This document shows positions 1 to 6,762 of a DNA stretch of 16,372 nucleotides, piece by piece; within the stretch, counting starts at the first letter, position 1; each line of letters begins with the position of its first letter. The notes below the pieces were generated by a model that ran no database searches, had not been told where the DNA came from, and saw only the letters and a program-made list of their open reading frames with translations. The position numbers and the translations under genes are program-made. The stretch is taken from assembly GCA_002339345.1 (NCBI GenBank), contig DDKM01000082.1:1-16372 (forward strand), written 5' to 3'. Origin of the DNA: Firmicutes bacterium UBA2598. GTDB taxonomy: Bacteria > Bacillota > PH28-bin88.

Positions 1-3
1 CCA

Positions 4-60
4 TGTCAATTGGCGTACAGCCACTTTTGCCATTATAGCCAACTCTGCAAAGTAAGAGGT
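4..60 (+). other. Possible IS-end-like sequence
   Basis: The stretch begins TGTCAATTGGCG and carries related blocks (TTGGCGTACAGCCAC, then ATAGCCAACTCTGC). This layout resembles the multi-repeat ends of IS21-like elements, which begin with TG. No transposase is attached in the window, so this may be only a scar or a chance resemblance. Confidence 0.2.
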
Positions 61-61
61 A

Positions 62-91
62 GGTGGCTACACTTTTATGAGCGAAGCCACC
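62..91 (-). terminator. Weak hairpin after the toxin-antitoxin operon
   Basis: A 7-bp inverted repeat (GGTGGCT at 62-68, AGCCACC at 85-91) lies just past the small ORF that ends at 98. On the minus strand it is followed by TACCTCTTACTTT, which is only partly T-rich. It may end the vapBC-like transcript, but the long loop and poor U-tract make this weak. Confidence 0.3.
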
Positions 92-97
92 GGCAGT

Positions 98-184
98 TCA
101 GACTACTTCTTTCTCCATATCGGGGTAGTCTTCCCATAAGCACAGTTGCTTTGCCTTTTGGGGGCTCTGCGTAGAGCCGGACAT
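98..184 (-). CDS. Small ORF (28 aa) translationally coupled to the PIN toxin
   Basis: This ORF starts with an ATG at 184-182 that shares one base with the toxin stop (TGATG) and ends with TGA at 100-98. The product begins MSGSTQSPQKAKQ and ends LWEDYPDMEKEVV. It is acidic toward the C-terminus, with no membrane segment, signal peptide or family I recognise. The stop/start overlap is typical of translational coupling, so it could be expressed from the same message as the antitoxin and toxin. No separate ribosome site is visible; coupling would have to supply initiation. It may instead be a chance ORF in the operon tail. The function is unknown. Confidence 0.35.
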   Translation of the reverse strand: MSGSTQSPQKAKQLCLWEDYPDMEKEVV

Positions 185-570
185 CACCAGATGACCTGTA
201 CGGGGTAACTGGCAATCTGCGGGTCAGCGGTCAGGATAGGGAGGTTTTCTAGCTTGGCCTGAGCGACAAGCATCCGGTCAAAAGGGTCCCGGTGGTGGTC
301 CGGAAGGGTATAGGTATGCAAGGCGTGATGCATCAACACTGGTAAGACATCAATTGCATTGGCCGCGAGTTGTTCGGAAAGGAAGGTTTCAAAATGATCC
401 GGCAAACGCAGTTTGCCAAGCCTTGCCTTAATTGCAATCTCCCAACCGCTGGCGGTGCTGAGAAAAAGTTGGTTTTCTCCATCGCTGATGACCTCACGCG
501 CGCGGGGAGACAACTGGGAACAGGCAGTAATCCACCACAGGAAGGCATGTGTATCTAGCAACGCTCTCAT
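184..570 (-). CDS. vapC: PIN-domain toxin, VapC family
   Basis: This is a 128-residue PIN-domain protein, a typical VapC length. VapC toxins are Mg-dependent ribonucleases that cleave tRNA or rRNA and are held inactive by their partner antitoxin. The acidic active-site residues are in their usual places: Asp6 in LLDTH, Glu44 in SGWEIAIK, Asp95/Asp98 in HRDPFDRML, and Asp116 near the end in LTADPQIA. The ATG at 570 overlaps the antitoxin stop by four bases (ATGA), the usual arrangement for coupled expression. All catalytic acids look intact, so I expect an active toxin. The RNA target cannot be read from the sequence. The region is visibly more A/T-rich than the fdh genes, consistent with acquisition. 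Confidence 0.9.
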   Translation of the reverse strand: MRALLDTHAFLWWITACSQLSPRAREVISDGENQLFLSTASGWEIAIKARLGKLRLPDHFETFLSEQLAANAIDVLPVLMHHALHTYTLPDHHRDPFDRMLVAQAKLENLPILTADPQIASYPVQVIW

Positions 571-803
571 TGCTCAAATTCCTCCATCACATGCTCGGGA
601 AGTGGTGCATTAAAATCAGGGGATACACTGATTCTACCCTTAGCGCTACCCGGAACACGCCTGGTCACTCGTTCTTTTACCGGAACTAAGCGGGCAACAG
701 GCATGCCAGCCTTGGCAATAATAACTTCTTCACCATCTTGCACACGTGCCAATAGTTTGGAAAAGTGAGTCTTGGCCTCATGTATGTTTACTTGTTTCAG
801 CAC
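567..803 (-). CDS. vapB: Antitoxin of the Phd/YefM type, partner of the PIN toxin
   Basis: This 78-residue protein begins LKQVNIHEAKTHFSKLL and continues through a VQDGEEVIIAKAGMPVARLVPV segment, the hallmark of the Phd/YefM antitoxin fold. The N-terminal part dimerises and binds DNA. The C-terminal part (about residues 50-78, ending PLPEHVMEEFEQ) should wrap the toxin. The start is GTG at 803-801, chosen because GGGAGGTGATT, almost perfectly complementary to 16S rRNA, lies 6 bases upstream. Its stop overlaps the toxin ATG. Such antitoxins usually repress their own operon together with the toxin, and a direct repeat in the promoter spacer is a candidate operator. Confidence 0.88.
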   Translation of the reverse strand: MLKQVNIHEAKTHFSKLLARVQDGEEVIIAKAGMPVARLVPVKERVTRRVPGSAKGRISVSPDFNAPLPEHVMEEFEQ

Positions 804-826
804 CTCAAATCACCTCCCTTGGAAAT

Positions 827-855
827 ATTGTAGACTAATTGATGGACTAAGTCAA
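827..855 (-). promoter_or_regulatory. SigA-type promoter of the vapBC-like operon with candidate operator
   Basis: On the minus strand TTGACT (855-850) is followed after exactly 17 bases by TACAAT (832-827), a near-consensus vegetative promoter about 25 bases upstream of the antitoxin start codon. The spacer region holds a direct repeat seen on the plus strand as GACTAA at 833-838 and 845-850, which would be a natural site for autorepression by the antitoxin/toxin complex. The promoter call is firm; the operator is inference. Confidence 0.75.
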
Positions 856-888
856 GGCAATACCCACTGGCCCTTGATTAAAGGCTGA

Positions 889-1077
889 ACGACCGAAGCG
901 GCTGCCTACCCGCTATTCGTGGACAGGATCTATTTTGCCGGGTGGGTGATGGACAGTTTGCCCATTTACCAGCGGACTATTGTCAACGGTTCCGGTATCA
1001 ACCGCTACGTGCAGCTGGACTGATAGGGCAACATCTACGAGATGCTTGCCACCCCCGAAATGTTCAAGGAGGGGTGC
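889..1077 (+). pseudogene. Decayed coding remnant of unknown family
   Basis: One plus-strand frame reads like real protein: ...YPLFVDRIYFAGWVMD, then SLPIYQRTIVNGSG, INRYVQLD, two stops (TGA TAG at 1021-1026), then GNIYEMLATPEMFKEG in the same frame. Protein-like sequence continuing past the stops suggests an inactivated gene, or its 3' end. There is no start codon with a ribosome site, and the frame closes upstream at a TGA at 886-888. I do not recognise the family. It runs directly into the riboswitch-like RNA at about 1071. The call rests on amino-acid texture only. Confidence 0.35.
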
Positions 1078-1155
1078 AAACCTGCAAAAGGCAGGGACGC
1101 AAAGCCACGGGTCTAAAGCGAGCCTAAAGCTCGCAATGACAGCCGGGTTACCGCA
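1071..1155 (+). ncRNA. Cyclic-di-GMP-I (GEMM-I) riboswitch aptamer, apparently orphan
   Basis: The core GGGACGCAAAGCCACGGGTC, the preceding GCAAACC and the closing GCCGGGTTACCG are diagnostic of the GEMM-I class, which binds cyclic di-GMP. P2 is CCTGC/GCAGG (1081-1085 and 1091-1095). P3 is capped by GCGAGC/GCTCGC around 1118-1134. Unlike the second copy in this window, the P2 loop is AAAAG rather than a GNRA tetraloop, so tertiary docking with P3 may be weakened. A terminator follows at 1159-1191, but no plus-strand gene lies downstream until the second riboswitch. It is probably a remnant whose target gene was lost beside the IS scar. Confidence 0.85.
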
Positions 1156-1158
1156 GCA

Positions 1159-1191
1159 AAACTCGTGGTCTGTTATAACGCGGGTTTTTTT
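1159..1191 (+). terminator. Intrinsic terminator downstream of the orphan riboswitch
   Basis: AAACTCGTG (1159-1167) pairs with CGCGGGTTT (1179-1187) in a 9-bp stem including G-U pairs, and the run of seven Ts at 1185-1191 completes an intrinsic terminator. It starts only a few bases after the aptamer, as in riboswitches that act by transcription termination. It overlaps no gene. Confidence 0.7.
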
Positions 1192-1196
1192 ATTAT

Positions 1197-1259
1197 CCGC
1201 ATTTGATCCCGCAAAAACCGCATTATATCCCTCCAAAACCGCATTTCGCCCGGGTTAGG
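1197..1259. repeat. Three imperfect 21-nt tandem repeats
   Basis: Units start at 1197, 1218 and 1239, each opening with CCGCATT and, in the first two, closing with an A-run (CCGCATTTGATCCCGCAAAAA; CCGCATTATATCCCTCCAAAA). The spacing is exactly 21 nt. Helically phased short repeats of this kind occur at the ends of IS21-like and related elements as transposase binding sites. That reading fits the ATPase tail nearby but is inference. Confidence 0.6.
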
Positions 1260-1634
1260 CAGAAAACCGGTTCCTAAAGAGAACCAGGGATGCTGTTGCC
1301 GCTCACGAACTTTGGCGGTGGAATTCTCACCGCCAATGGCATAAGAGTTTAGCCGCCAATCCGCCACTTTGGTGAGAGTCCAGCCGCCAGTCGTTTAGGG
1401 CTTAAGGAGAGAGGGCCGGTCACCCGCCACTCCCCGTTGCCGGTCAAAGTCGGCCAACACTCTGGCAATATGGGATTCTTCGATTACCTCGTGACCACGC
1501 TGGGCCGCGTCATAAAGGGCCTGACTGCAGATCTGGGTGGCGCAAGAGTTCGCCGTAGAAATCGCGAGGCTTGAGGCCGGCGATGGGGTCCCCATAATCT
1601 CAGGGTGTGGAAAATGGGACCCATGCCGGACACA
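1200..1634 (-). mobile_element. Internally deleted IS remnant (putative)
   Basis: On the minus strand a TGTCC-starting end with repeated blocks (ATGGGTCCCATTTTCC, then ATTATGGGGACCCCAT) lies at about 1632-1570. It is followed at once by the last ~55 codons of an IS-type AAA+ ATPase (to 1395). After that come TGGCGG-rich repeats at 1310-1394, including TTGGCGGTG/CACCGCCAA around 1314-1338, and then the 21-nt repeats. This looks like an element reduced by deletion to its two ends plus the tail of its helper ATPase. Family and exact termini are not certain, and no target duplication was identified. Confidence 0.4.
1395..1562 (-). pseudogene. C-terminal fragment of an IS-associated AAA+ (ExeA/TniB-like) ATPase
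   Basis: The minus-strand frame ending at TAA 1397-1395 gives ATQICSQALYDAAQRGHE followed by VIEESHIARVLADFDRQRGV. This matches the C-terminal helical part of transposition helper ATPases of the ExeA/TniB type, where a residue pattern like EExHIxRVLxDFDRQRG ends the protein. No Walker A or B motif is present. Upstream of about 1562 the frame loses its protein character and enters IS-end-like sequence, so at least 200 residues are missing. It is non-functional as an ATPase. It explains why this stretch lies between repeat-rich segments. Family assignment is from memory of the motif and is moderately sure. Confidence 0.5.
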
Positions 1635-1645
1635 CCAAGGTAAAT

Positions 1646-1669
1646 GGGAGGGTGCTGGCGCACCCTCCC
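1646..1669 (-). terminator. Hairpin terminating the formate dehydrogenase operon
   Basis: A perfect 10-bp stem (GGGAGGGTGC at 1646-1655, GCACCCTCCC at 1660-1669) with a TGGC loop begins about 45 bases beyond the fdhA stop. On the minus strand it is followed by ATTTACCTT, a weak T-tract. Position and stability favour a transcript end for the fdh operon; efficiency is uncertain. Confidence 0.55.
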
Positions 1670-1712
1670 CAATCTTTACCGGCACTCTGTTGTTTGGAGA
1701 ACCCCCTGGGAC

Positions 1713-4403
1713 TTACCCTACCCTTTCCAGTTTCACGGCACAGACCTTCAGCTCCGGAATCTTGGCCTTGGGATCCCGGGCGGTGTTGGTCAGGGCATTG
1801 ATGGCGGCTTCCCAGAAATGGAAGGAGGTGAAGACCAGACCCGGTTGAACCATTTCCGTAACCCTGGCCTGGATCTCGATCTGCCCGCGCCGTGAGGTTA
1901 CCCTGACCAGATCTCCGTCCTTGATGCCGTAACGGAGTGCGTCCTCCGGGTGTACCTCCAGGTGCTCACTGGGGTAGAACTCTGCGAGGCCCCTGGCCCG
2001 CCTGGTCATGGTGCCGGTATGGTAGTGCATCAGCCGCCGGCCGGTGCTCAGCATCAACGGGTACTCGGTATCCGGTACTTCCGCCGGCGGGATGTGACTT
2101 ACGGCATGGAACTTGCCGAGGCCCCTGGTGAATTTTTCCCCGTGCAGGAACCTGGTGCCCGGGTGGTCATGGCTGGGGCACGGCCACTGCAGGCCATCCC
2201 CTTCCAGCCGCGGGTAGGTAATCCCTCCGTACTGGGGTGTCAGGGCGGCGATCTCCGCCATGATGGCCTCCGGCCCGCTGTAGTTGAAGGGATAGCCCAT
2301 GGCATTGGCCACCCTGGCGAAGATCTGCCAGTCCGGCAGGGCTAGGCCCGGCGACTCCACCGCCTTGCGCACCCGCTGCACCCGCCGTTCGGTATTGGCA
2401 AAGGTGCCGTCCTTCTCCGCGAAACTGGCTGCCGGCAATACCACATCGGCCAGCTGGGCGGTTTCCGTCAGGAAGATGTCCTGTACCACCAGGAATTCCA
2501 GGTGCTCCAACGCTTCCCGGACATGCTGCTGGTGGGGATCGCTCAACACCGGGTTTTCCCCGATAATGTACATGCCCTTGAGGCTGCCGTGATGGGCGGC
2601 GTCCATCATTTCACCCACCGTCAAACCGGGATTGGGTGACAGGGGTACTCCCCAAGCCCGTTCGAACTTTTCGCGGACCGCCCCATCGGCCACCGGCTGG
2701 TAACCGGGGTAGACATTGGGCAGGGCCCCCATGTCACAGGCTCCCTGCACATTGTTCTGGCCCCGCAGGGGGTTCACCCCGGTGCTTTCCCGGCCAATCT
2801 GGCCGGTGAGCAGCGCCAGGTTGGCGATGGCCAGTACATTGTCGGTACCGCAAATATGCTGGGTGATGCCCATGGTGTACAAAATGGTGCTCCTGGGTGA
2901 TGTGGCATAACCCCGCGCCACCTGGCGGATGGTTTCCGCCGGTACGCCAGTAATCTCTGCCGCCCACTCAGGGGTGCAGTTGGCCACCGCGGCCTTGACT
3001 TCCTCAAAGCCCTCCGTTCTGGACTGGACAAACTCCCTATTCCACAGGTCCTCCGCAATAATCACGTGGGCCATGGCGTTTAACAGGGCCAGGTCGGATC
3101 CCGGCCGCTGCTGGATGTGGGTTTCCGCCAGCACAGCCAGTTCCGTACGCCGGGGATCCGCCACCACCAGGGTGGCTCCCTTCTTGACAGCTTGCCTGAT
3201 CTGCAGGCTCAAAACCGGATGGGTTTCCGTGGTATTGGTGCCGATGGCCAGGATAAAATCAGCCCCGGCGATTTCCTTCACGGAATTGGTCATTGCGCCA
3301 CTGCCAAATGCTGCCGCCAGACCGGCGACGGTGGCGGAGTGTCAGAGACGGGCACAGTGATCTATGTTATTGGTGCCGAACACCGCCCGCGCCAGCTTGT
3401 TGGCCAGGAAGTTATCCTCATTGGTGCACCGGGCGCTGGCCATCACCGCCAGGGCATCCGACCCATGGGCGGTTTTGATGGCGCCGAACTTTTCCGCCAC
3501 CAGGGCGATGGCCTCATCCCAGTCCGCCTCCCGAAAACTGCCGTCCGGCTGCTTAATCAACGGAGCTGTCAATCGGTCCGGGTGGTGGATGAAGTTGTAG
3601 CCGAAACGGCCCTTGACACATAGGGCCCGCCCATTAACGGTTCCCTCAGGGGTGGAAGTAATCCCAACCACCTTGCCGTCCTTCACATTTAACTCAATGG
3701 TACAGCCGGTACCGCAGTAGGGACAAATGGTGCGCACCTTGCGCATCTCCCACACCCGGCCGGTCCCCAGCATCTGCTTGGGGGTTAGGGCACCTACCGG
3801 GCAGACGGAGATACATGACCCGCAAAACACGCAGTCGGATTCACCCAGCGGCAGGTCCATGGGAGTGGCCACCTTGGTGGCAAAACCCCGGAAGGCAAAA
3901 TTGATTACTGTCCGTCCCTGGATTTCATCACAAGCCCGGACACACTTGCCACATAAAATGCACTTATTCAAATCCCGTACGATAAATGGATTGGATTCAT
4001 CCAGGGGATAATCATGCCTCTCCCCAGCAAAACCCGCTTTGCGGACACCGTACTGGTAGGCATAATCCTGGAGGGCACACTCCCCGCTCTTGGCACAGGT
4101 CAGGCAATCCTCCGGGTGGTTGGCCAGTAAAAGTTCCAGGATGGTCCGGCGCGCCTCCACCACCGTTTCGGAGCAGGTGGATACCACCATTCCCTCGGCA
4201 GCGGTGGTGACACAGGAGGCCGGCAGATTCCGCATGTTCTGGATCTCCACCACACACAGCCGGCAGGCTCCCGGAGCGGACAGTTCCGGGTCGTGACAGA
4301 GAGTGGGGATGGCAATCCCGGCCTGGCGTGCCGCTTCCAGCACCGTGGTTCCCTCAGGTACGGTAACCTTGATGCCGTCTATGGTCAAGGTAACTGTTGA
4401 CAC
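1713..4403 (-). CDS. fdhA: Selenocysteine-containing NAD(P)-linked formate dehydrogenase, catalytic subunit
   Basis: This is one 896-residue gene read through UGA at 3344-3342 (residue 354). It oxidises formate or reduces CO2 at a molybdenum/tungsten bis-pterin centre. In order: a 2Fe-2S ferredoxin domain (Cys36, 47, 50, 64); a NuoG-like His-Cys cluster (His96, Cys100, 103, 109); two 4Fe-4S clusters (Cys148-158, Cys191-201); the catalytic-domain 4Fe-4S (Cys227, 230, 234, 262); the Mo-pterin domains; and a C-terminal dinucleotide-binding domain from about residue 775. The UGA lies in NIDHCARL-UGA-HSATVAGL, exactly where formate dehydrogenases carry Sec or Cys, and the reading frame and family homology continue unbroken past it. 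The start is GTG at 4403, with AAGGAGG 9 bases upstream. Cytoplasmic; no Tat signal. It is the last gene of the operon. Confidence 0.93.
3304..3344 (-). promoter_or_regulatory. bSECIS element and selenocysteine UGA codon of fdhA
   Basis: The UGA (3344-3342) is followed by a hairpin with stem GUCGCC (3329-3324) and GGCGGC (3318-3313), including one U-G pair, around a GGUCU loop. CCA (3334-3332) and UGG (3306-3304) can close a lower stem. The GGUCUG lies at the same codon offset after the UGA as in the E. coli fdhF SECIS, whose apical loop is also GGUCU-type and is bound by SelB. This supports recoding rather than a nonsense mutation. selA, selB and selC are not in the window. Confidence 0.85.
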
Positions 4404-4442
4404 TTCCGTTTCCCTCCTTGTTTCAAAATGGCCTGTGGCCTC

Positions 4443-6263
4443 CTAGTGCTTCACCAGTTGCCGCTCCTTGCCGGTCAGTTTAACGATGGCCCCCTGGCGG
4501 CATTTCTCAATACACACACCACACTTGCTGCACTTGGCAGGATCGATGGAGTGGGGCTGTTTAGCGGCACCAGCGATGGCACTGGAAGCACAACTCCTGG
4601 CACAGCGTGTACAACCATTGCACTTCTCCTGGTGGATCCAGTAGGTGATCAGTTCCTTGCATACCCGGGCAGGACAGGACGCCTCATTGATGTGTGCCTC
4701 GTATTCATCACGGAAGTATCGCAGGGTGGTTAGGATGGGGTTGGGAGCGGTCTGACCCAGCCCGCACAGGGCAGTATTCTTGACAACCTTGGCCAGGCGC
4801 TCCAACCTTTCGATGTCCGTCATTTCCCCCTTTCCTTCGGTAATACGGGTTAGTATTTCCAGCATCCTCTTGGTGCCTTCCCTGCAAGGAGTACACTTGC
4901 CACAGGACTCCTTCTGGGTGAAGTTCAGGAAGAAACGGGCCACATCCACCATACAGGTGGTTTCATCCATCACCACCAGGCCGCCGGAACCCATCATGGC
5001 CCCTGCCTGGGTAAGGGAGTCGTAATCAACCGGCAAATCCAGCAGTTCCTTGGGCAGGCAGCCGCCGGAGGGTCCGCCGATCTGCACCGCCTTGAATTCC
5101 TTACCCTTTTGGATGCCACCGCCGATATCAAAAATGATCTCCCGCATGGTGATCCCCATGGGCACTTCCGCCAGGCCGGTGTTGATGATCTTCCCGGTGA
5201 GGGCAAAGACCTTGGTGCCCTTGCTTCGTTCCGTACCGATGGAGGCATACCAGCTGCCGCCCTTGCGGAGGATCACCGGCACATTGGCAAAGGTCTCAAC
5301 GTTGTTGATATTGGTGGGCTTTTCCCAAATTCCCTTCACCGCCGGGAAAGGCGGGCGGACCCGGGGCATGCCCCTGTTTCCTTCAATGGAGGTCAGCAGG
5401 GCGGTTTCTTCCCCACAAACGAAGGCCCCTGCCCCTTCCTTGATCTTCAGCTTGAAGTTAAAACCTGTGCCAAGGATGTTCTCACCCAGGTAGCCCCGAT
5501 CGGTAGCCTGGGCGATGGCCACCCTGAGGCGGTGGGTGGCCAGGGGATACTCTGCCCGAACATATATATAGCCCTCATCGGCTCCTATTGCGTACCCACA
5601 GATGAGCATACCTTCAATTACCGCATGGGGATCCCCCTCCAGGATGCTGCGATCCATGAAAGCACCCGGGTCACCCTCATCTGCGTTACATACCACATAT
5701 TTCTTGTCACCGGGGCTGTTGTAGGCAAACTCCCATTTCACGCCGGTGGGAAAACCGGCGCCACCCCGGCCTCGGAGGCCGGAAAGTTTTACCTCTTCAA
5801 TCACCTGTTCCCTGGTCATGGTGGTCAGCGCCCGTTTGAGGCCCTCGTAACCCTCCACCGCCAGGTATTCATCCAGGTTTTCTGGGTCGATATGACCGCA
5901 GTTTTTAAGAACCAGCCGCTGCTGTTTGGCGTAGAAGTGAATGTCATGGTAACGGGTAACCGCCTGGCCGGACCCTGGCTCCTTGAACAACAACCGGTCC
6001 ACCACTTCCCCATTGGCCAGGGTTTTGGCCACAATATCCGGCACATCCTTTTCCTGCACCTGGCAATAAAAAATGTCCCCGGGTTCCACAATGACGATGG
6101 GACCCTGTTCGCAAAAGCCATGGCAACCGGTATTGACAACTTTGATCTGTTCCGCCAGCCCCTGCCGGTCCAATTCTTCCTTTAACCTGGCGGTCACCTT
6201 GCGCGAGCCGGAGGCCACGCAGCCGGTACCGGCACAGATAAGCACTCGCCGCAATCCTGTCAC
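4443..6263 (-). CDS. NuoF/HydB-like NAD(P)H- and FMN-binding subunit of the formate dehydrogenase complex
   Basis: This 606-residue flavoprotein passes electrons between NAD(P)H and the iron-sulfur chain of FdhA. An N-terminal thioredoxin-like 2Fe-2S domain (Cys10, 15, 47, 51) is followed by the FMN/NADH domain with GRGGAGFPTGVKW at 165-177 and a NADEGDPGAF motif near 193. The NuoF 4Fe-4S site is SCGKCTPC (Cys454, 457, 460) plus Cys500. A C-terminal two-cluster ferredoxin domain (Cys548-558, Cys578-588) is typical of HydB/NfnB-like and clostridial Fdh partners and absent from respiratory NuoF. The start is GTG at 6263, three bases after the nuoE-like stop, so it is probably coupled. The gap to fdhA is 39 bases. 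Electron bifurcation with ferredoxin is possible but cannot be decided here. Confidence 0.93.
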   Translation of the reverse strand: MTGLRRVLICAGTGCVASGSRKVTARLKEELDRQGLAEQIKVVNTGCHGFCEQGPIVIVEPGDIFYCQVQEKDVPDIVAKTLANGEVVDRLLFKEPGSGQAVTRYHDIHFYAKQQRLVLKNCGHIDPENLDEYLAVEGYEGLKRALTTMTREQVIEEVKLSGLRGRGGAGFPTGVKWEFAYNSPGDKKYVVCNADEGDPGAFMDRSILEGDPHAVIEGMLICGYAIGADEGYIYVRAEYPLATHRLRVAIAQATDRGYLGENILGTGFNFKLKIKEGAGAFVCGEETALLTSIEGNRGMPRVRPPFPAVKGIWEKPTNINNVETFANVPVILRKGGSWYASIGTERSKGTKVFALTGKIINTGLAEVPMGITMREIIFDIGGGIQKGKEFKAVQIGGPSGGCLPKELLDLPVDYDSLTQAGAMMGSGGLVVMDETTCMVDVARFFLNFTQKESCGKCTPCREGTKRMLEILTRITEGKGEMTDIERLERLAKVVKNTALCGLGQTAPNPILTTLRYFRDEYEAHINEASCPARVCKELITYWIHQEKCNGCTRCARSCASSAIAGAAKQPHSIDPAKCSKCGVCIEKCRQGAIVKLTGKERQLVKH

Positions 6264-6266
6264 CCC

Positions 6267-6758
6267 CTATTCGTACTGCTCCAGTATTTTCAGCACCACA
6301 TCTTTGGTCAGCCGCCCGTGGGTTTCGTCATTGACCATCATCACCGGCGCCAGGCCACAGGCACCCAAACAGGCAACGGACTCCAGGGTAAATTTGAGAT
6401 CGGTGGTGGTTTCGCCATCCTTGATGGCCAGTTTTTCCTGCAAAGCCTCCATGATCTGGGAGGCTCCGCGCACATGGCACGCCGTACCCTGGCATACCCT
6501 GATGACATACCGCCCCCGTGGTTTCAGGTGAAACTGGGCGTAAAAGGTCACCACACCGTAAACCTTGCTCAGAGGCATTTTTAACTCCCGGGCGATGCTT
6601 TCCAGCACCTCCTTGGGCAGGTAACCGTAAATTTCCTGGGCCGCCTGCAACACCGGGATCAGAGCACCCTTCTCGCCCCGGTATTTGCTGAACACCCCGG
6701 CTAGTTTTTGCGCCTTGGGATCAACCACCGGTTCGGCACTGCAACAACACTGGCACAC
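6267..6758 (-). CDS. NuoE/HydC-like 2Fe-2S thioredoxin-fold subunit
   Basis: This is a 163-residue NuoE-family protein. The four cluster ligands are Cys89 and Cys94 (CQGTAC) and Cys130 and Cys134 (CLGAC), binding one 2Fe-2S centre in a thioredoxin fold, preceded by the usual helical N-terminal domain (YRGEKGALIPVLQAAQEIYG). It pairs with the NuoF-like protein to form the diaphorase part of the complex. I place the start at GTG 6758 because GGAGGAGG lies 9 bases upstream. A longer in-frame ATG at 6854 would overlap the previous gene by about 90 bases and has no homologous content. The resulting N-terminus, CQCCC, is unusually cysteine-rich. The gap from the cyclo-ligase stop is 4 bases. Confidence 0.93.
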   Translation of the reverse strand: MCQCCCSAEPVVDPKAQKLAGVFSKYRGEKGALIPVLQAAQEIYGYLPKEVLESIARELKMPLSKVYGVVTFYAQFHLKPRGRYVIRVCQGTACHVRGASQIMEALQEKLAIKDGETTTDLKFTLESVACLGACGLAPVMMVNDETHGRLTKDVVLKILEQYE

Positions 6759-6762
6759 TGGT

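Noticed and set aside
1197..1259. CRISPR array
   Set aside because: The units are contiguous with no unique spacers, imperfect, only three, and beside IS debris; no cas genes.
3342..3344. Nonsense mutation or frameshift splitting a formate dehydrogenase gene
   Set aside because: The frame does not change, the TGA is exactly at the Sec position, and a SECIS hairpin with the GGUCU loop follows.
5109..6185. Long plus-strand ORF (358 codons) opposite the NuoF-like gene
   Set aside because: It is the antisense shadow of a strongly conserved gene with all cofactor motifs; its own translation has no recognisable domain and no ribosome site.
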